Source of the DNA: Hyphomicrobiales bacterium
GTDB taxonomy: Bacteria; Pseudomonadota; Alphaproteobacteria; Rhizobiales; Aestuariivirgaceae
DNA length: 64,000 bases
Direction of reading: 5' to 3'
Assembly (NCBI GenBank): GCA_025359045.1
Contig: JANYHN010000062.1
Span: 1 to 64,000, forward strand
The notes below the pieces were generated by a model that saw nothing but the letters and a program-made list of their open reading frames with translations, was not told the DNA's origin and did not search any database. Positions 42,125-52,885 of this stretch are shown here, one piece after another (position 1 is the stretch's first letter; each line of letters begins with the position of its first letter). The position numbers were made by a program, and so were the translations under genes.

Positions 42125-42520
42125 CTAAAGAAGTCGAGCCGACTGCCCAACCCCAAGTGCCAGTTTTATGGCTTTTTTATCGAACGAAACAAATTCTTCG
42201 GCTCCCAATTGATAGCCGTCAAATGCAATCACACCATCTGCAAAATCACCGCCCGCTTCCAACATATTCAGGCCTGTGGCAACGGCTGGGAAATTTACAA
42301 TAACATTTTTTGCAGCAATCAGATTTGAAATTGCTTTTGCAATCTCCGAATTGGATATCTTGTAACCTTGGCTCATGACCCAGACCATTTCACAAAACGC
42401 AGAAACTGAAATGCAGACAGATGTGGCCGCCTTCAATTCATTTTCAACAATGGCGGCCTGTCGTTTGTTGTCGCCCAACATCACCCGCAATAACACATTG
42501 GTGTCGACGGCAATATTCAC
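42125..42520 (-). CDS. VapC-type PIN-domain toxin
   Basis: A 131-residue PIN RNase. The acidic residues are in place: Asp in IAVDTNVLLRVML, Glu in SAFCEMVWVMSQGY, then GGDFADGVIAFDGYQLGAEE and FVSFDKKAIKLA. VapC toxins cleave specific tRNAs or rRNA. The start is GTG 42520, overlapping the antitoxin TGA. Notably the antitoxin reading frame upstream is broken twice while this toxin is intact. Confidence 0.88.
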   Translation of the reverse strand: MNIAVDTNVLLRVMLGDNKRQAAIVENELKAATSVCISVSAFCEMVWVMSQGYKISNSEIAKAISNLIAAKNVIVNFPAVATGLNMLEAGGDFADGVIAFDGYQLGAEEFVSFDKKAIKLALGVGQSARLL

Positions 42521-42766
42521 CGTTTACCAGCCCAACCATCGGCAATGATCTTGTTAATCCGCGCTATGCTGAGTCTTTTTTGTCCAGGTTTTTCAATATC
42601 CCAAACACAGCGGAAATATCGCCCGTCTTCTTTTCAGCGCTGACGGCAATTTGCCCATTAGGCATCAACTCTACAGCAACTTTTTCACCGGGCTGCACGC
42701 CAAGGTGTTTCAGTAGTCTTTGCGCAAGGTAACTTGGCCTTTGGATGTGATTATGAGAGATTGCAT
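42517..42766 (-). pseudogene. AbrB/SpoVT-type antitoxin with two frameshifts
   Basis: The three frame pieces in order are MQSLIITSKGQVTLRKD (from ATG 42766), LLKHLGVQPGEKVAVELMPN then QIAVSAEKKTGDISAVFG, and LSIARINKIIADGWAGKR ending at 42517. Together they are a complete swapped-hairpin AbrB antitoxin; the last piece is the toxin-binding tail. One missing base near 42714-42718 and one at the T6 run 42576-42581 separate them. Both are repaired by adding one base. It is the upstream partner of the intact VapC. Confidence 0.8.
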
Positions 42767-42790
42767 ATTGCAATGTAAGGCAATTTTGCC

Positions 42791-43134
42791 TTACGGTCAC
42801 TGGAAAATCTGGATCGCGAAATAGGGGATGCGGAGCTGAATTTAGAAAATATTGTAAGACGTTTTTTAACAGTTGATGAAAACAAACTAACGCAACTGTA
42901 TTTAGTTAATCCATACCTCGCCGCTCTGAAAATCAATTCAACGAATTAAGTAGGCTCAGACAGTTTGCAAAACATCCAGCACACAATGCAGATGCTTTTC
43001 ACATATGGGTCTGTGAACTTAACAACATTGATTACTATGTCACAACAGATCGGAAGATCAAAAGATCTTTCGCCGACACTTTAAAAGTTAAAACAATTAC
43101 GTTTGCGATGTCAGTGCTCGATTTGAACGACTAA
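42791..43134 (+). pseudogene. truncated, frameshifted PIN-like protein remnant
   Basis: Plus-strand codons from 42791 read LRSLENLDREIGDAELNLEN, IVRRFLTVDENKL and YLVNPYLAALK to a stop at 42947. A second frame continues FNELSRLRQFAKHPAHNADA, FHIWVCELNNIDYYVTTDRK and ends VLDLND at 43132-43134. One extra base in the A4 run near 42929-42932 joins them. The segment NADAFHIWVCELNNIDYYVT followed by TDRK resembles the second half of PIN domains. No start is visible upstream, where the antitoxin gene begins on the other strand. It is a broken remnant. Confidence 0.55.
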
Positions 43135-43156
43135 AAAGGACAGTGATTTTTTTCGC

Positions 43157-44704
43157 TCACTCCCACTCAATCGTCCCCGGCGGCTTACTCGTCACATCAT
43201 AAACCACACGGCTCACACCCTTCACTTCATTGATAATGCGCGTGGCAGTGCGGCCTAGAAAATTCATGTCAAACTGATAGAAATCTGCCGTCATGCCATC
43301 AACCGAAGTCACAGCGCGAAGTGCCAATACGCGGTCATAGGTGCGGCCATCGCCCATCACGCCAACCGAGCGCACGGGCAGCAACACCGAGAAGGCCTGC
43401 CAAATCTTATCGTACAAACCAGCTTTGCGAATTTCGTCAATGTAAATCGCATCCGCTTTTTGTAAAATCTCAAGCTTCTCGCGCGTCACGCCACCGGGCA
43501 AACGGATCGCAAGGCCAGGTCCGGGGAACGGGTGGCGGCCAATAAAATGTGCAGGTAATCTAAGCTCTTGGCCTAGTTTTCTCACCTCATCTTTGAAGAG
43601 TTCACGAAGTGGTTCAACCAGCTTCATATTCATGCGCTCAGGTAATCCACCCACATTGTGATGTGACTTGATAGTGACAGACGGCCCACCCGTGAACGAA
43701 ACGCTTTCGATCACATCTGGATACAATGTGCCTTGCGCCAGAAAATCTGCGCCGCCGATCTTCTTGGCCTCGCGCTCAAAAACTTCGATGAAAAGCCGAC
43801 CAATAGTCTTGCGCTTCTTCTCCGGATCTTCTTCGCCGTCGAGCGCCGTAATGAATTCGTCTGATGCATCAACATGCACCAAACGTAAATTATAATGTTC
43901 GCGGAACATTTGAACCACATCGGCAGCCTCATTCAGGCGCATCAAACCATGGTCAACCAAAACACAAGTCAGTTGGTCACCCACCGCCTCATGCAGAAGC
44001 AAAGCTGCCACCGATGAATCAACGCCGCCCGAAAGCCCACATAACACGCGGCCTGTTCCAACTTGCGCACGAATTTTGGCGATGGCTTCCTCGCGGAAAG
44101 CCTTCATCGTCCAATCCGGCTTCAGGCCTGCCACTTTGAGCAGAAAGTTTTTGATCAGCGCCGCTCCGTCAGGCGTGTGCACCACTTCGGGATGAAACAT
44201 AGTGGTAAAAATTTTACGTGCCTCGTCCGAGGCAATGGCGAAAGGCGCATTTTCTGAGGTTGCCTTCACAGTGAATCCAGCAGGCAACTTCGTCACGCGG
44301 TCACCATGGCTCATCCAAACGGGATAGTGTTTGCCCACATCCCACACCCCGTCAAACAGAGCGCTTTTCTCAAGCACCTCAATCTCAGCGCGACCAAACT
44401 CCGCCGCGTGGCCTCCTTCAACTTCGCCGCCCAATTGAATCGCTGTCGTCTGTTGGCCATAACAAATTGAAAGAATGGGTAGCTTGGAATCAAAAATAAT
44501 TTGTGGCGCACGAGGCGATCCATCACGCGTAACCGAGTCAGGCCCGCCCGAAAGGATGACAGCTTTAGGTTTCAATCGGTAAAATGCGGCTTCCGCACTT
44601 TGAAACGGAATAACTTCCGAATAAACCCCAGCCTCACGCACACGGCGCGCGATGAGCTGGGTAACTTGGGAGCCAAAATCGATGATTAAAATGTTTTCCT
44701 GCAT
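43157..44704 (-). CDS. guaA: GMP synthase (glutamine-hydrolysing)
   Basis: Converts XMP to GMP with glutamine and ATP. The class I amidotransferase domain has the Cys nucleophile in [20 protein letters not shown] and the His/Glu in [13 protein letters not shown]. The ATP-pyrophosphatase domain has the PP-loop [20 protein letters not shown]. The C-terminal dimerisation domain includes [20 protein letters not shown] and ends [16 protein letters not shown]. At 515 residues it is normal. guaB lies 3.1 kb away on the same strand. Confidence 0.98.
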   Translation of the reverse strand: MQENILIIDFGSQVTQLIARRVREAGVYSEVIPFQSAEAAFYRLKPKAVILSGGPDSVTRDGSPRAPQIIFDSKLPILSICYGQQTTAIQLGGEVEGGHAAEFGRAEIEVLEKSALFDGVWDVGKHYPVWMSHGDRVTKLPAGFTVKATSENAPFAIASDEARKIFTTMFHPEVVHTPDGAALIKNFLLKVAGLKPDWTMKAFREEAIAKIRAQVGTGRVLCGLSGGVDSSVAALLLHEAVGDQLTCVLVDHGLMRLNEAADVVQMFREHYNLRLVHVDASDEFITALDGEEDPEKKRKTIGRLFIEVFEREAKKIGGADFLAQGTLYPDVIESVSFTGGPSVTIKSHHNVGGLPERMNMKLVEPLRELFKDEVRKLGQELRLPAHFIGRHPFPGPGLAIRLPGGVTREKLEILQKADAIYIDEIRKAGLYDKIWQAFSVLLPVRSVGVMGDGRTYDRVLALRAVTSVDGMTADFYQFDMNFLGRTATRIINEVKGVSRVVYDVTSKPPGTIEWE

Positions 44705-44741
44705 GGCGGGCGATTAAGGCATTGGGGCAGAGTCTGCAAGA

Positions 44742-46073
44742 TTAGATCAAAATATCCCACAGCAGTTTAAAATTGAGCCCAATGATCAATAAGGCGATTG
44801 CGGCAGCTATTGCAGTCAACCAGCGCGGCGAAACCATTTCGCCCATTTTTGCTTTACTGGCCGTGAACATCACCAATGGCACCACCGCAAAAGGCAATTG
44901 AAACGCAAGCACCACTTGGCTGAAAATGAGTAGGAAACCCGTGCCACTTGCACCATAGTAAATCGTAACCGCCGCCGCTGGAACAATGGCGACTGCGCGT
45001 GTGATCAGACGGCGCATCCAAGCAGGCAGACGAATGTTGAGGAACCCCTCCATCACAATCTGACCTGCCAGTGTTGCTGTAACTGTGGAATTCAAACCGC
45101 AGCATAAAAGCGCAATGGCAAAAAGTTTCGGGGCCAGCAATGAACCAACCAATGGGGCCAGCATCTTATGAGCGTCGCCAATTTCCGCAACGTCAAAGTT
45201 ACCCGCTTTATGAAATGTGGCCGCCGCCAATATCAAAATAGAAGCGTTCACAATCAACGCAAAACATAATGCAAAAGTGGAATCAAACGTAGCAAAACGT
45301 AACGCCGATTTTTTCTCGGCCAAACTATCACCATAAGCCCGTGTTTGAACAATGCCAGAATGCAAATATAAATTATGCGGCATCACCGTCGCCCCAATAA
45401 TGCCAAGCGCCAGATAAAGCATCGCAGGATCACGGAGCAAATTTGTGGTAGGAGCAAAACCGCGCAGCACGCCGCCCCAGTTTGGATCAGCAAGCGCAAT
45501 CTGAAACATAAAGCAGGCAAAAATCACAGCTAATAGTGAAATGACAAATGCTTCGACCCAGCGGAACCCTAAGCGCTGTAACAGCAAGATCACAAACACA
45601 TCAAGCGCTGTAATAATCACGCCAATTTCGAGTGGGATGCCAAACAGCAAATTGAGACCAATCGCAGTGCCCACCACTTCCGCAACATCTGTGGCAATGA
45701 TGGCGATTTCGGCAAACACCCAAAGCATAAAGGCCACCGACTTTGGAAATGCATCACGACAGGCCTGCGCCAGATCGCGGCGCGACGCGATGGCCAGTCG
45801 CGCACAAAGTGATTGCAATATGATCGCCATAATATTCGAAAGCAGCGCCACAAACAGCAGCGCATAACCATATCGCGCACCGCTGGCAATCGCGGTAGCC
45901 CAATTGCCCGGGTCCATATAACCCACGGAAACGAGAAATCCAGGCCCAACAAATGCCAAAGTGCGCTTTAGAAAACTCGCGTTTGCCAAAACGGGGATAG
46001 AGCGAAAAACGTCCATCAGCGAAGCCTCCCCCGCAGAGCTTCGCCATTTTCCTGTGTTAGTTAGTCGGTCCAT
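44742..46073 (-). CDS. mntH: Nramp-family Mn2+/Fe2+ transporter
   Basis: A 443-residue proton-coupled divalent metal importer with about 11 helices. The metal-site motif of TM1 is [20 protein letters not shown] (DPGN), and TM6 has [20 protein letters not shown] (MPHN). It diverges from an MntR gene with palindromic boxes between, so manganese repression is expected. The start is at ATG 46073; an alternative ATG lies at MDVFRSIPV. The short soluble N-terminus is typical of bacterial MntH. Confidence 0.94.
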   Translation of the reverse strand: MDRLTNTGKWRSSAGEASLMDVFRSIPVLANASFLKRTLAFVGPGFLVSVGYMDPGNWATAIASGARYGYALLFVALLSNIMAIILQSLCARLAIASRRDLAQACRDAFPKSVAFMLWVFAEIAIIATDVAEVVGTAIGLNLLFGIPLEIGVIITALDVFVILLLQRLGFRWVEAFVISLLAVIFACFMFQIALADPNWGGVLRGFAPTTNLLRDPAMLYLALGIIGATVMPHNLYLHSGIVQTRAYGDSLAEKKSALRFATFDSTFALCFALIVNASILILAAATFHKAGNFDVAEIGDAHKMLAPLVGSLLAPKLFAIALLCCGLNSTVTATLAGQIVMEGFLNIRLPAWMRRLITRAVAIVPAAAVTIYYGASGTGFLLIFSQVVLAFQLPFAVVPLVMFTASKAKMGEMVSPRWLTAIAAAIALLIIGLNFKLLWDILI

Positions 46074-46081
46074 AGAAAATG

Positions 46082-46116
46082 TTTAGCATAGACTAAACTT
46101 TATGCAATAGGCTAAA
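46082..46116. promoter_or_regulatory. MntR-type operators between mntH and mntR
   Basis: TTTAG CATAGA CTAAA is a perfect 16-base palindrome at 46082-46097. A weaker copy, TATGCAATAGGCTAAA at 46101-46116, shares ATAG-CTAAA in the same phase. Both lie in the 51-base spacer between mntH and the regulator, exactly where a manganese repressor would close both promoters. Confidence 0.7.
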
Positions 46117-46124
46117 TCAACACC

Positions 46125-46562
46125 ATGAAATCCAAGCGCCTCCAATCTGCCAAACTTCGGTCTGCTGCATTCAAGCGCACAAGAGCGGATCATCAGGTCG
46201 AAATTTCGGAAGATTATGTTGAGTTGATTGCCGAACTCATTGATGAAAAAGGTGAGGCGCGCGGCACTGATATTGCATTGAGATTAGGAGTCGCAAATGC
46301 CACAGTGGTCAACACACTAAAACGATTGCAGAACCAAGGTTTGGTAACGCAAGAGCCCTACCGTGCAATCTTTTTAACGATCGATGGTTGGAAGATGGCC
46401 GAGGACGGCAAACGCAAACACGATATCGTTGAAAAGTTCCTGTTAGCAATCGGTGTTCCCGAAGCCACGGCGCGCATCGACAGTGAAGGTATCGAGCATC
46501 ACGTGAGCACAGAAACACTCAAAGCCATGGCAAGGTTTTTAATCCGCAAGCCGATCAACTAA
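46125..46562 (+). CDS. mntR: manganese-responsive regulator MntR (DtxR family)
   Basis: A 145-residue metalloregulator. The N-terminal winged HTH covers EDYVELIAELIDEKGEARGT, DIALRLGVANATVVNTLKRL and GLVTQEPYRAIFLTIDG. The C-terminal dimer domain with metal ligands has HDIVEKFLLAIGVPEATARI and DSEGIEHHVSTETLKAMARF. There is no SH3-like third domain, as expected for MntR. It is divergent from mntH with operators between. Its stop overlaps the convergent rsmB stop by four bases. Confidence 0.92.
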   Translation: MKSKRLQSAKLRSAAFKRTRADHQVEISEDYVELIAELIDEKGEARGTDIALRLGVANATVVNTLKRLQNQGLVTQEPYRAIFLTIDGWKMAEDGKRKHDIVEKFLLAIGVPEATARIDSEGIEHHVSTETLKAMARFLIRKPIN

Positions 46563-47848
46563 ACAACCTTCTGCATCACCGCGACAAAAAATCCGTCCGT
46601 GCCATGCATCGCAGGTGTCAGCAACAATGTGTTGGCTGACCCATCAGCGGATTTCGGAACTTCGCCACCAATTGCATGTTTCCATTGCTCAGCATATGGA
46701 ACAATTTTAAAATTCTTGTTTGAAGCCAGAAAAGCTTTCACTTGATCGGTGTTTTCTTCAGCCAGAACGGAACAAGTGATATAAATCATACGGCCACCCG
46801 CTTTCACCAAAACAGCCCCTTGTGCCAACACATCGCGCTGATCTTTCTGACGTTGCTCAAGTTGCTTAGGCTGCAAACGCCATTTAGCATCTGGCTTGCG
46901 CCTCCACGCACCAGAACCCGAACAAGGCGCATCGATCAAAACACAATCAAACCCGCCCATTTCACCCAATTTCGCACCTTCATCAGCAGCCACGATTTCG
47001 ATGTTGGTGGCACCTGAACGATTGACACGTTCAAATATCGGACGAAGACGGTGCTTGTCTTGATCATGGGCCACAAGTCGGCCTTTGTTTTTCATTATCG
47101 CAGCCAGTGCTAATGTCTTGCCGCCCGCACCAGCACAAATATCAATCACTGACTCGCCCGGCTGAACGCCAGACAACAGAGCAGCAATTTGCGATGCCTC
47201 ATCCTGCACTTCAAACCAGCCAAGACCATGGGCAGGTTCAACTTCCACATTCACATTGCGTGTCTCAAGTGTCGGCGACTCAATGCGCACGCACAATGGC
47301 GAAAGCGAGCCCGCAGTCGCATTGTGCTTGGCAAATGCTTCCAACAATTGTTCTCTACTGGCCTTCAACGTATTCACGCGCATATCAATCGGCGCACGCA
47401 TTGAAAGAGCCGCACCCTCCTCTGCAGCGCGCTCACCAAATACCGTTTGCAACGAAGGATCCAACCATTCTGGGTAATCCCCCTGAATATGAGATGGTAA
47501 ATCATCGCGCATTTCGCGTTCAAGTGCAGTTTTTTCTTTGGCCGTCAAAACACCAGGCCCAAATTGCTCCGTACACAGAGTTTCAATTTCAACTGGCGGC
47601 ATATTCCAAACATCACGAAGCACACCCAGCGCCAAAGCGCGCGGACGCCCGTCCCCCATGCGCGATGAAGCCGTATTGCGTCTGCGCAACACATCATAAA
47701 CCAGTGTGCCAATGGCATGCCGGTCAGTCGATCCAGCAAAACGATGCGCCTTGCCCCAATCCTTCAGCGCCTCAGAGGCGGGGCGGTGCTGTGTAAAAAT
47801 ATCGTTCAAAATTTCGATCGCCGCGGCAACCCGTCCAGCAAGTCTCAT
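46559..47848 (-). CDS. rsmB: 16S rRNA (cytosine(967)-C5)-methyltransferase
   Basis: A 429-residue methyltransferase with an N-terminal NusB-like RNA-binding domain (VAAAIEILNDIFTQHRPASE) and a C-terminal SAM domain (VIDICAGAGGKTLALAAIMK). Catalytic cysteines are in DAPCSGSGAWRRKPDAKWRL and MIYITCSVLAEENTDQV, the two-cysteine mechanism of m5C enzymes. RsmB and related RsmF-like proteins are hard to tell apart, but the NusB domain supports RsmB. It is followed closely by guaB upstream (three bases), probably one operon. Confidence 0.88.
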   Translation of the reverse strand: MRLAGRVAAAIEILNDIFTQHRPASEALKDWGKAHRFAGSTDRHAIGTLVYDVLRRRNTASSRMGDGRPRALALGVLRDVWNMPPVEIETLCTEQFGPGVLTAKEKTALEREMRDDLPSHIQGDYPEWLDPSLQTVFGERAAEEGAALSMRAPIDMRVNTLKASREQLLEAFAKHNATAGSLSPLCVRIESPTLETRNVNVEVEPAHGLGWFEVQDEASQIAALLSGVQPGESVIDICAGAGGKTLALAAIMKNKGRLVAHDQDKHRLRPIFERVNRSGATNIEIVAADEGAKLGEMGGFDCVLIDAPCSGSGAWRRKPDAKWRLQPKQLEQRQKDQRDVLAQGAVLVKAGGRMIYITCSVLAEENTDQVKAFLASNKNFKIVPYAEQWKHAIGGEVPKSADGSANTLLLTPAMHGTDGFFVAVMQKVV

Positions 47849-47851
47849 AAC

Positions 47852-49324
<1,473 letters not shown>

Positions 49325-49394
49325 TCATTGGAAACGGTAGGATTCGACTGGTTGACGGCTGCCCTTAACACCCGTGTGACAGGCAATGCAAGCC

Positions 49395-50099
49395 CTAGCT
49401 TTCGCTACCCCTATACCCCAGCGCCAGCACAAACAGTTCAGCTGAATCGTCGCGGCTGGCCATCGGCTTTACGTGCTTGACCGTTTCAAAATCTTTCTTG
49501 AGTAATTTCAAAATTTCATTCTCTGTGCCACCGCGCAAAACTTTGGCCAGATACATGCCTCCCGGTTTCAAAACTTCCTTTGCGAAGTAATATCCAGCCT
49601 CAGCCAGTGCAATAATATTGATCACATCCGTCTGCCTATGCCCTGTGGCGTGGGCGGCCATATCGGATAAAACACAATCAGCCTTGTCGCCACCTAATGC
49701 TTCAATCAAAAGCGATGGCGCATCATTATCATAAAAATCTTTCTTGAAAATCGTAACGGCGGTGATGGGCTCCATGCCGTGCATATCAATGGCAACCACT
49801 TTGCCCTTGCCTTCTTCTGCCTTCACACGCTTGGCCGCAACTTGGCTCCAACCACCTGGTGCAGCGCCCAAATCAACGACGCGGCCACCCGATTTCAAAA
49901 ACTTGAACTTGTCATCAATCTCAATCAACTTGAAAGCCGCGCGCGAGCGATAGCCCAGCTTCTTGGCCTCATGCACGTAAGGATCATTGAGCTGCCGCTC
50001 AAGCCAGATTTTCTGCGACGCAGTTTTGCCCTTGCCAGTTTTTACCCGCACTTTAAGGCTTTTGCCTGCTGGCTTGCTGCCCATGCCCGGCCTGCTCAT
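49395..50099 (-). CDS. rlmE: 23S rRNA (uridine(2552)-2'-O)-methyltransferase
   Basis: An FtsJ/RrmJ-type methyltransferase of 234 residues. The K-D-K-E tetrad is visible: Lys in YRSRAAFKLIEIDDKFKFLK, SAM motif VVDLGAAPGGWSQVAAKRVK, Asp in ADCVLSDMAAHATGHRQTDV, Lys in GGMYLAKVLRGGTENEILKL and Glu in the SAELFVLALGYRG tail. The basic N-terminal extension (KSLKVRVKTGKGKTASQKIW) is normal for alphaproteobacteria. It overlaps the Ppx/GppA gene as ATGA. Confidence 0.94.
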   Translation of the reverse strand: MSRPGMGSKPAGKSLKVRVKTGKGKTASQKIWLERQLNDPYVHEAKKLGYRSRAAFKLIEIDDKFKFLKSGGRVVDLGAAPGGWSQVAAKRVKAEEGKGKVVAIDMHGMEPITAVTIFKKDFYDNDAPSLLIEALGGDKADCVLSDMAAHATGHRQTDVINIIALAEAGYYFAKEVLKPGGMYLAKVLRGGTENEILKLLKKDFETVKHVKPMASRDDSAELFVLALGYRGSES

Positions 50100-51223
50100 G
50101 AAACCAATCCCTTCACGCGGTCAGCCGCAATCATCTGCATCAAAATCCCTTCGCGTAGTCCACGATCAGCCACGCGAATGCGCTGTGCTGGAAACGCACA
50201 TCTAATTTCTTCTAAAATTGCACAGCCAGCCAAAACCAAATCCGCGCGCTCGCGGCCAATGCAGCCATTGCCCATCCGCTCATCGTAAGTCATTGCCAAA
50301 AGTCGGGCCGTCACTTGCCCCGCACCTTCGCTATCAAGCCAACACCCATCAACCTTTGAGCGATCATAATGCCGCAGTCCCAAATGCACACCCGCAATCG
50401 TCGTCACGGTGCCAGACGTGCCAAGCAAATGCGTCGGCACAGGCCTTTGCCCATAAAGCTCCGAAACTTTCCGAACAAACGGCGACAGCAATTCGTTCAC
50501 ATGTGCGCGCATGCTTGCAAATGTTTCAACAGAAACGTCGCGGCCACCATCATGTCTCTCAGACAACGTCACAACACCTGCGGCCAGTGAAATCCAAGCC
50601 TTCAATTCATACTTGCCGCCCTCCAGCTGCATCCACATCACTTCTGTCGAACCGCCACCAATATCAAAGATCACAGCACTTGAGGCTTCGGCATCAATCA
50701 GCGGTTCGGCCCCTGAAGCAGCAAGGCGCGCCTCAGTCTCGCGGTCGATGACTTCCAGCTTCAAACCCGTTTCAAGCTCAACGCGATGAATAAATTCAGC
50801 GCCATTGGCGGCCAATCTGCAGGCTTCTGTTGCAATGAGACGGCGCTGCCCAACCTTGTGCCAGATCAGTTTATTCGAACACACGCGCAAAGCTTCAATC
50901 GTGCGGCGCATCGCATCTTCAGACAAATGCCCCGAACGGCTGACCCCTTCACCCAAGCGCACAATTCTGGAAAACGCATCGATGACAGAAAGCCCTGAAG
51001 CCGACGGATGGGCAATCAGCAACCGACAATTATTCGTCCCTAAGTCGAGCGCGCCATAGGGCAAAACCGCCTCCGGACTATTTGGCCCTCGGCGAGGCTT
51101 AAAAACACCCCTTTTAGCGCGTCCCGCGGGAGAAATTCTCCCCTGATTGGTCGCGTACACTCTAAATTTCCTTTGAATGCCATTTTCGTCATCAACCAAA
51201 GCGGGCCGGCCAAAAAGCAGCAT
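50096..51223 (-). CDS. Ppx/GppA phosphatase family protein
   Basis: An actin-fold exopolyphosphatase or pppGpp phosphatase of about 375 residues. The phosphate loop is LPYGALDLGTNNCRLLIAHP, the second AVIFDIGGGSTEVMWMQLEG and the third LLGTSGTVTTIAGVHLGLRH. The protein is shorter than E. coli Ppx, as is usual for the single-domain alphaproteobacterial form that precedes rlmE. The start is uncertain: I chose ATG 51223, but the first 65 residues are poorly conserved and a later start is possible. Confidence 0.88.
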   Translation of the reverse strand: MLLFGRPALVDDENGIQRKFRVYATNQGRISPAGRAKRGVFKPRRGPNSPEAVLPYGALDLGTNNCRLLIAHPSASGLSVIDAFSRIVRLGEGVSRSGHLSEDAMRRTIEALRVCSNKLIWHKVGQRRLIATEACRLAANGAEFIHRVELETGLKLEVIDRETEARLAASGAEPLIDAEASSAVIFDIGGGSTEVMWMQLEGGKYELKAWISLAAGVVTLSERHDGGRDVSVETFASMRAHVNELLSPFVRKVSELYGQRPVPTHLLGTSGTVTTIAGVHLGLRHYDRSKVDGCWLDSEGAGQVTARLLAMTYDERMGNGCIGRERADLVLAGCAILEEIRCAFPAQRIRVADRGLREGILMQMIAADRVKGLVS

Positions 51224-51555
51224 TCCTAAACATTGCGTTGAAACCACAATAACAGGTTCCACCCTGAGGTAAAGGCATTGTGGGATGGGGAGCACGGATG
51301 GTTTGGGACGGAAATAAAGCATTCGGCAAACAATTTATGATGTCGGCGGATACCCCAATAACAGAAAAACGATTGCCGTTTTGCATTCGAAAGGAAGTTG
51401 ACCGCGATGAATAAAGTACAAAATCATTGGCATTTAGGAAAAAGGTGGCGAATAACACATTAAAATCGTCGCTATTTGTCAAAATATTGCATTTTTATTT
51501 CACGTATTGATTTTCTGAAATCAAAATGATACAGAAACAGAAGGAGAATTGAATA

Positions 51556-51780
51556 ATGAGCAATGTAGTCCCAGTCCATCCACCTCAGCCACTTTTGGCA
51601 GGATATCTCAGAGTAGGCCACGATGGGCACAGGCGTCTGCCACACATGCTCAGTGTTGGTCGATTAAAGTACAAGCGATTTGTAATTGACGCCGCTTACA
51701 TTGATTCACAGACCGACCTGCTTAAGTCGCTTCAAGCAGCGGGCGGCAAAAATAAAAATAACGCTGTTATGGCAATATAA
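51556..51780 (+). CDS. 74-residue hypothetical, possibly a truncated gene
   Basis: The frame starts MSNVVPVHPPQPLLAGYLRV with AAGGAG seven to eight bases upstream, and continues GHDGHRRLPHMLSVGRLKYK, RFVIDAAYIDSQTDLLKSLQ. It then becomes low-complexity (AAGGKNKNNAVMAI) and stops just before the Xre gene. The first 60 residues look like the opening of a longer protein whose remainder has been lost where the toxin-antitoxin pair begins. No family is confidently recognised. Confidence 0.45.
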   Translation: MSNVVPVHPPQPLLAGYLRVGHDGHRRLPHMLSVGRLKYKRFVIDAAYIDSQTDLLKSLQAAGGKNKNNAVMAI

Positions 51781-51781
51781 A

Positions 51782-52120
51782 ATGTCAACCGCTGTCGCAA
51801 AAATTATTGATGGTCTGCGTGAATATGGTGGACTTAAGGGGTCTGATGTTGCCAATGCTGTAGATGTTTCTCCGGCTACCGTTTCGCGCTGGACGAATGG
51901 TACGGCATTTCCTCATCCCAAAACGCAGCTTGTTATTTCCGATTTGAGATTTGTGGTCGATCGATTGGCGGATTTTTATTCGCCGGAAGAGGCACGACTT
52001 TGGCTTTACTCAAAGCATCGCTTGTTGGGTGATGCACGGGCCATTGATCTCATCCATGAAGGCCGCACCGACGAAGTTCTAGGGGTGATTGAAAGTCTTG
52101 ACGAAGGTACATTCACCTAA
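51782..52120 (+). CDS. Xre/MbcA/ParS-type antitoxin
   Basis: A 112-residue antitoxin of the RES-Xre class. The N-terminal HTH is KIIDGLREYGGLKGSDVANA and VDVSPATVSRWTNGTAFPHP. The C-terminal DUF2384/MbcA-ParS-Xre toxin-binding domain covers LADFYSPEEARLWLYSKHRL, LGDARAIDLIHEGRTDEVLG. The start is ATG 51782, one base after the preceding stop. The toxin gene follows after two bases. Confidence 0.88.
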   Translation: MSTAVAKIIDGLREYGGLKGSDVANAVDVSPATVSRWTNGTAFPHPKTQLVISDLRFVVDRLADFYSPEEARLWLYSKHRLLGDARAIDLIHEGRTDEVLGVIESLDEGTFT

Positions 52121-52122
52121 AC

Positions 52123-52629
52123 ATGACTGATGCCCTTCGACACGACCGCGCGTTACTTGACGCACTAGACGTAGTGACCATTCCCTTCAGTGGAACTGTT
52201 TGGCGAATTACCCAAGTAGGGCGAGATCCTCTGATGGGCTCAGCGCTTTCGGGCCGTTGGAGTGGTGGAGATTATTCAGTTCTTTACACGGCTTGCGAGA
52301 AAGATGGTGCATTAGCCGAAATCGGATTCAGGCTTTCATTGGAACCAATCTGGCCCAGCCGACTCCAGCATTCGCTACACGAAATCAAAGTCGAGTGTGA
52401 CAAAGTACTTGATCTCAGCGACCTTCCTTCTCTTGAAAGACTAGGGGTAACGACTTCAAAATATCAAAGCTTGGACTATTCTGTCACCGCACGCATTTCG
52501 GCTGCAGCAGCTTTCTTGGAGTATGATGCAATGTTGGTGCCTAACGCCCGATTTACATGCAAAAATTTGGTAATTTTCAACGAAAGACCGAACAGTTTGG
52601 AGCTTGTCAAGTCTTTGCCAGTCGATTGA
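52123..52629 (+). CDS. RES-domain toxin (NAD+ phosphorylase family)
   Basis: A 168-residue RES protein. The domain core is GTVWRITQVGRDPLMGSALS, GRWSGGDYSVLYTACEKDGA and LAEIGFRLSLEPIWPS, with the Arg, Gly-Arg-Trp and Glu of the RES name region. RES toxins degrade NAD+ by phosphorolysis, causing stasis until the Xre antitoxin neutralises them. The gene is intact and closely coupled to its antitoxin. Confidence 0.87.
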   Translation: MTDALRHDRALLDALDVVTIPFSGTVWRITQVGRDPLMGSALSGRWSGGDYSVLYTACEKDGALAEIGFRLSLEPIWPSRLQHSLHEIKVECDKVLDLSDLPSLERLGVTTSKYQSLDYSVTARISAAAAFLEYDAMLVPNARFTCKNLVIFNERPNSLELVKSLPVD

Positions 52630-52885
52630 AATGCCTGGCAGTCAAGGAAATAACTTCGTCAGCGATTTCGTAGGGGTTTACGTTGTAGCTATTTGTGAAT
52701 AATATGGCCAAACGAGGTAGCCTGAGGTCGTGCGCTTCAGTTCCAACAATGGATAGAGATGTTTAGTCTCTTGTCAAAAACAGAAATTCCAACTCTTGTG
52801 CCCCTAAACCCTCAATATTTCTATTGAAAATTAACCAAGAATTGAGAACCCGCGCCCTATTCTGCAAATTCGGGGCGGGGTTTGT

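Noticed and set aside
47107-47796. 229-codon plus-strand frame
   Set aside because: Antisense to rsmB and rich in Gln/His/Pro as expected of a shadow frame.
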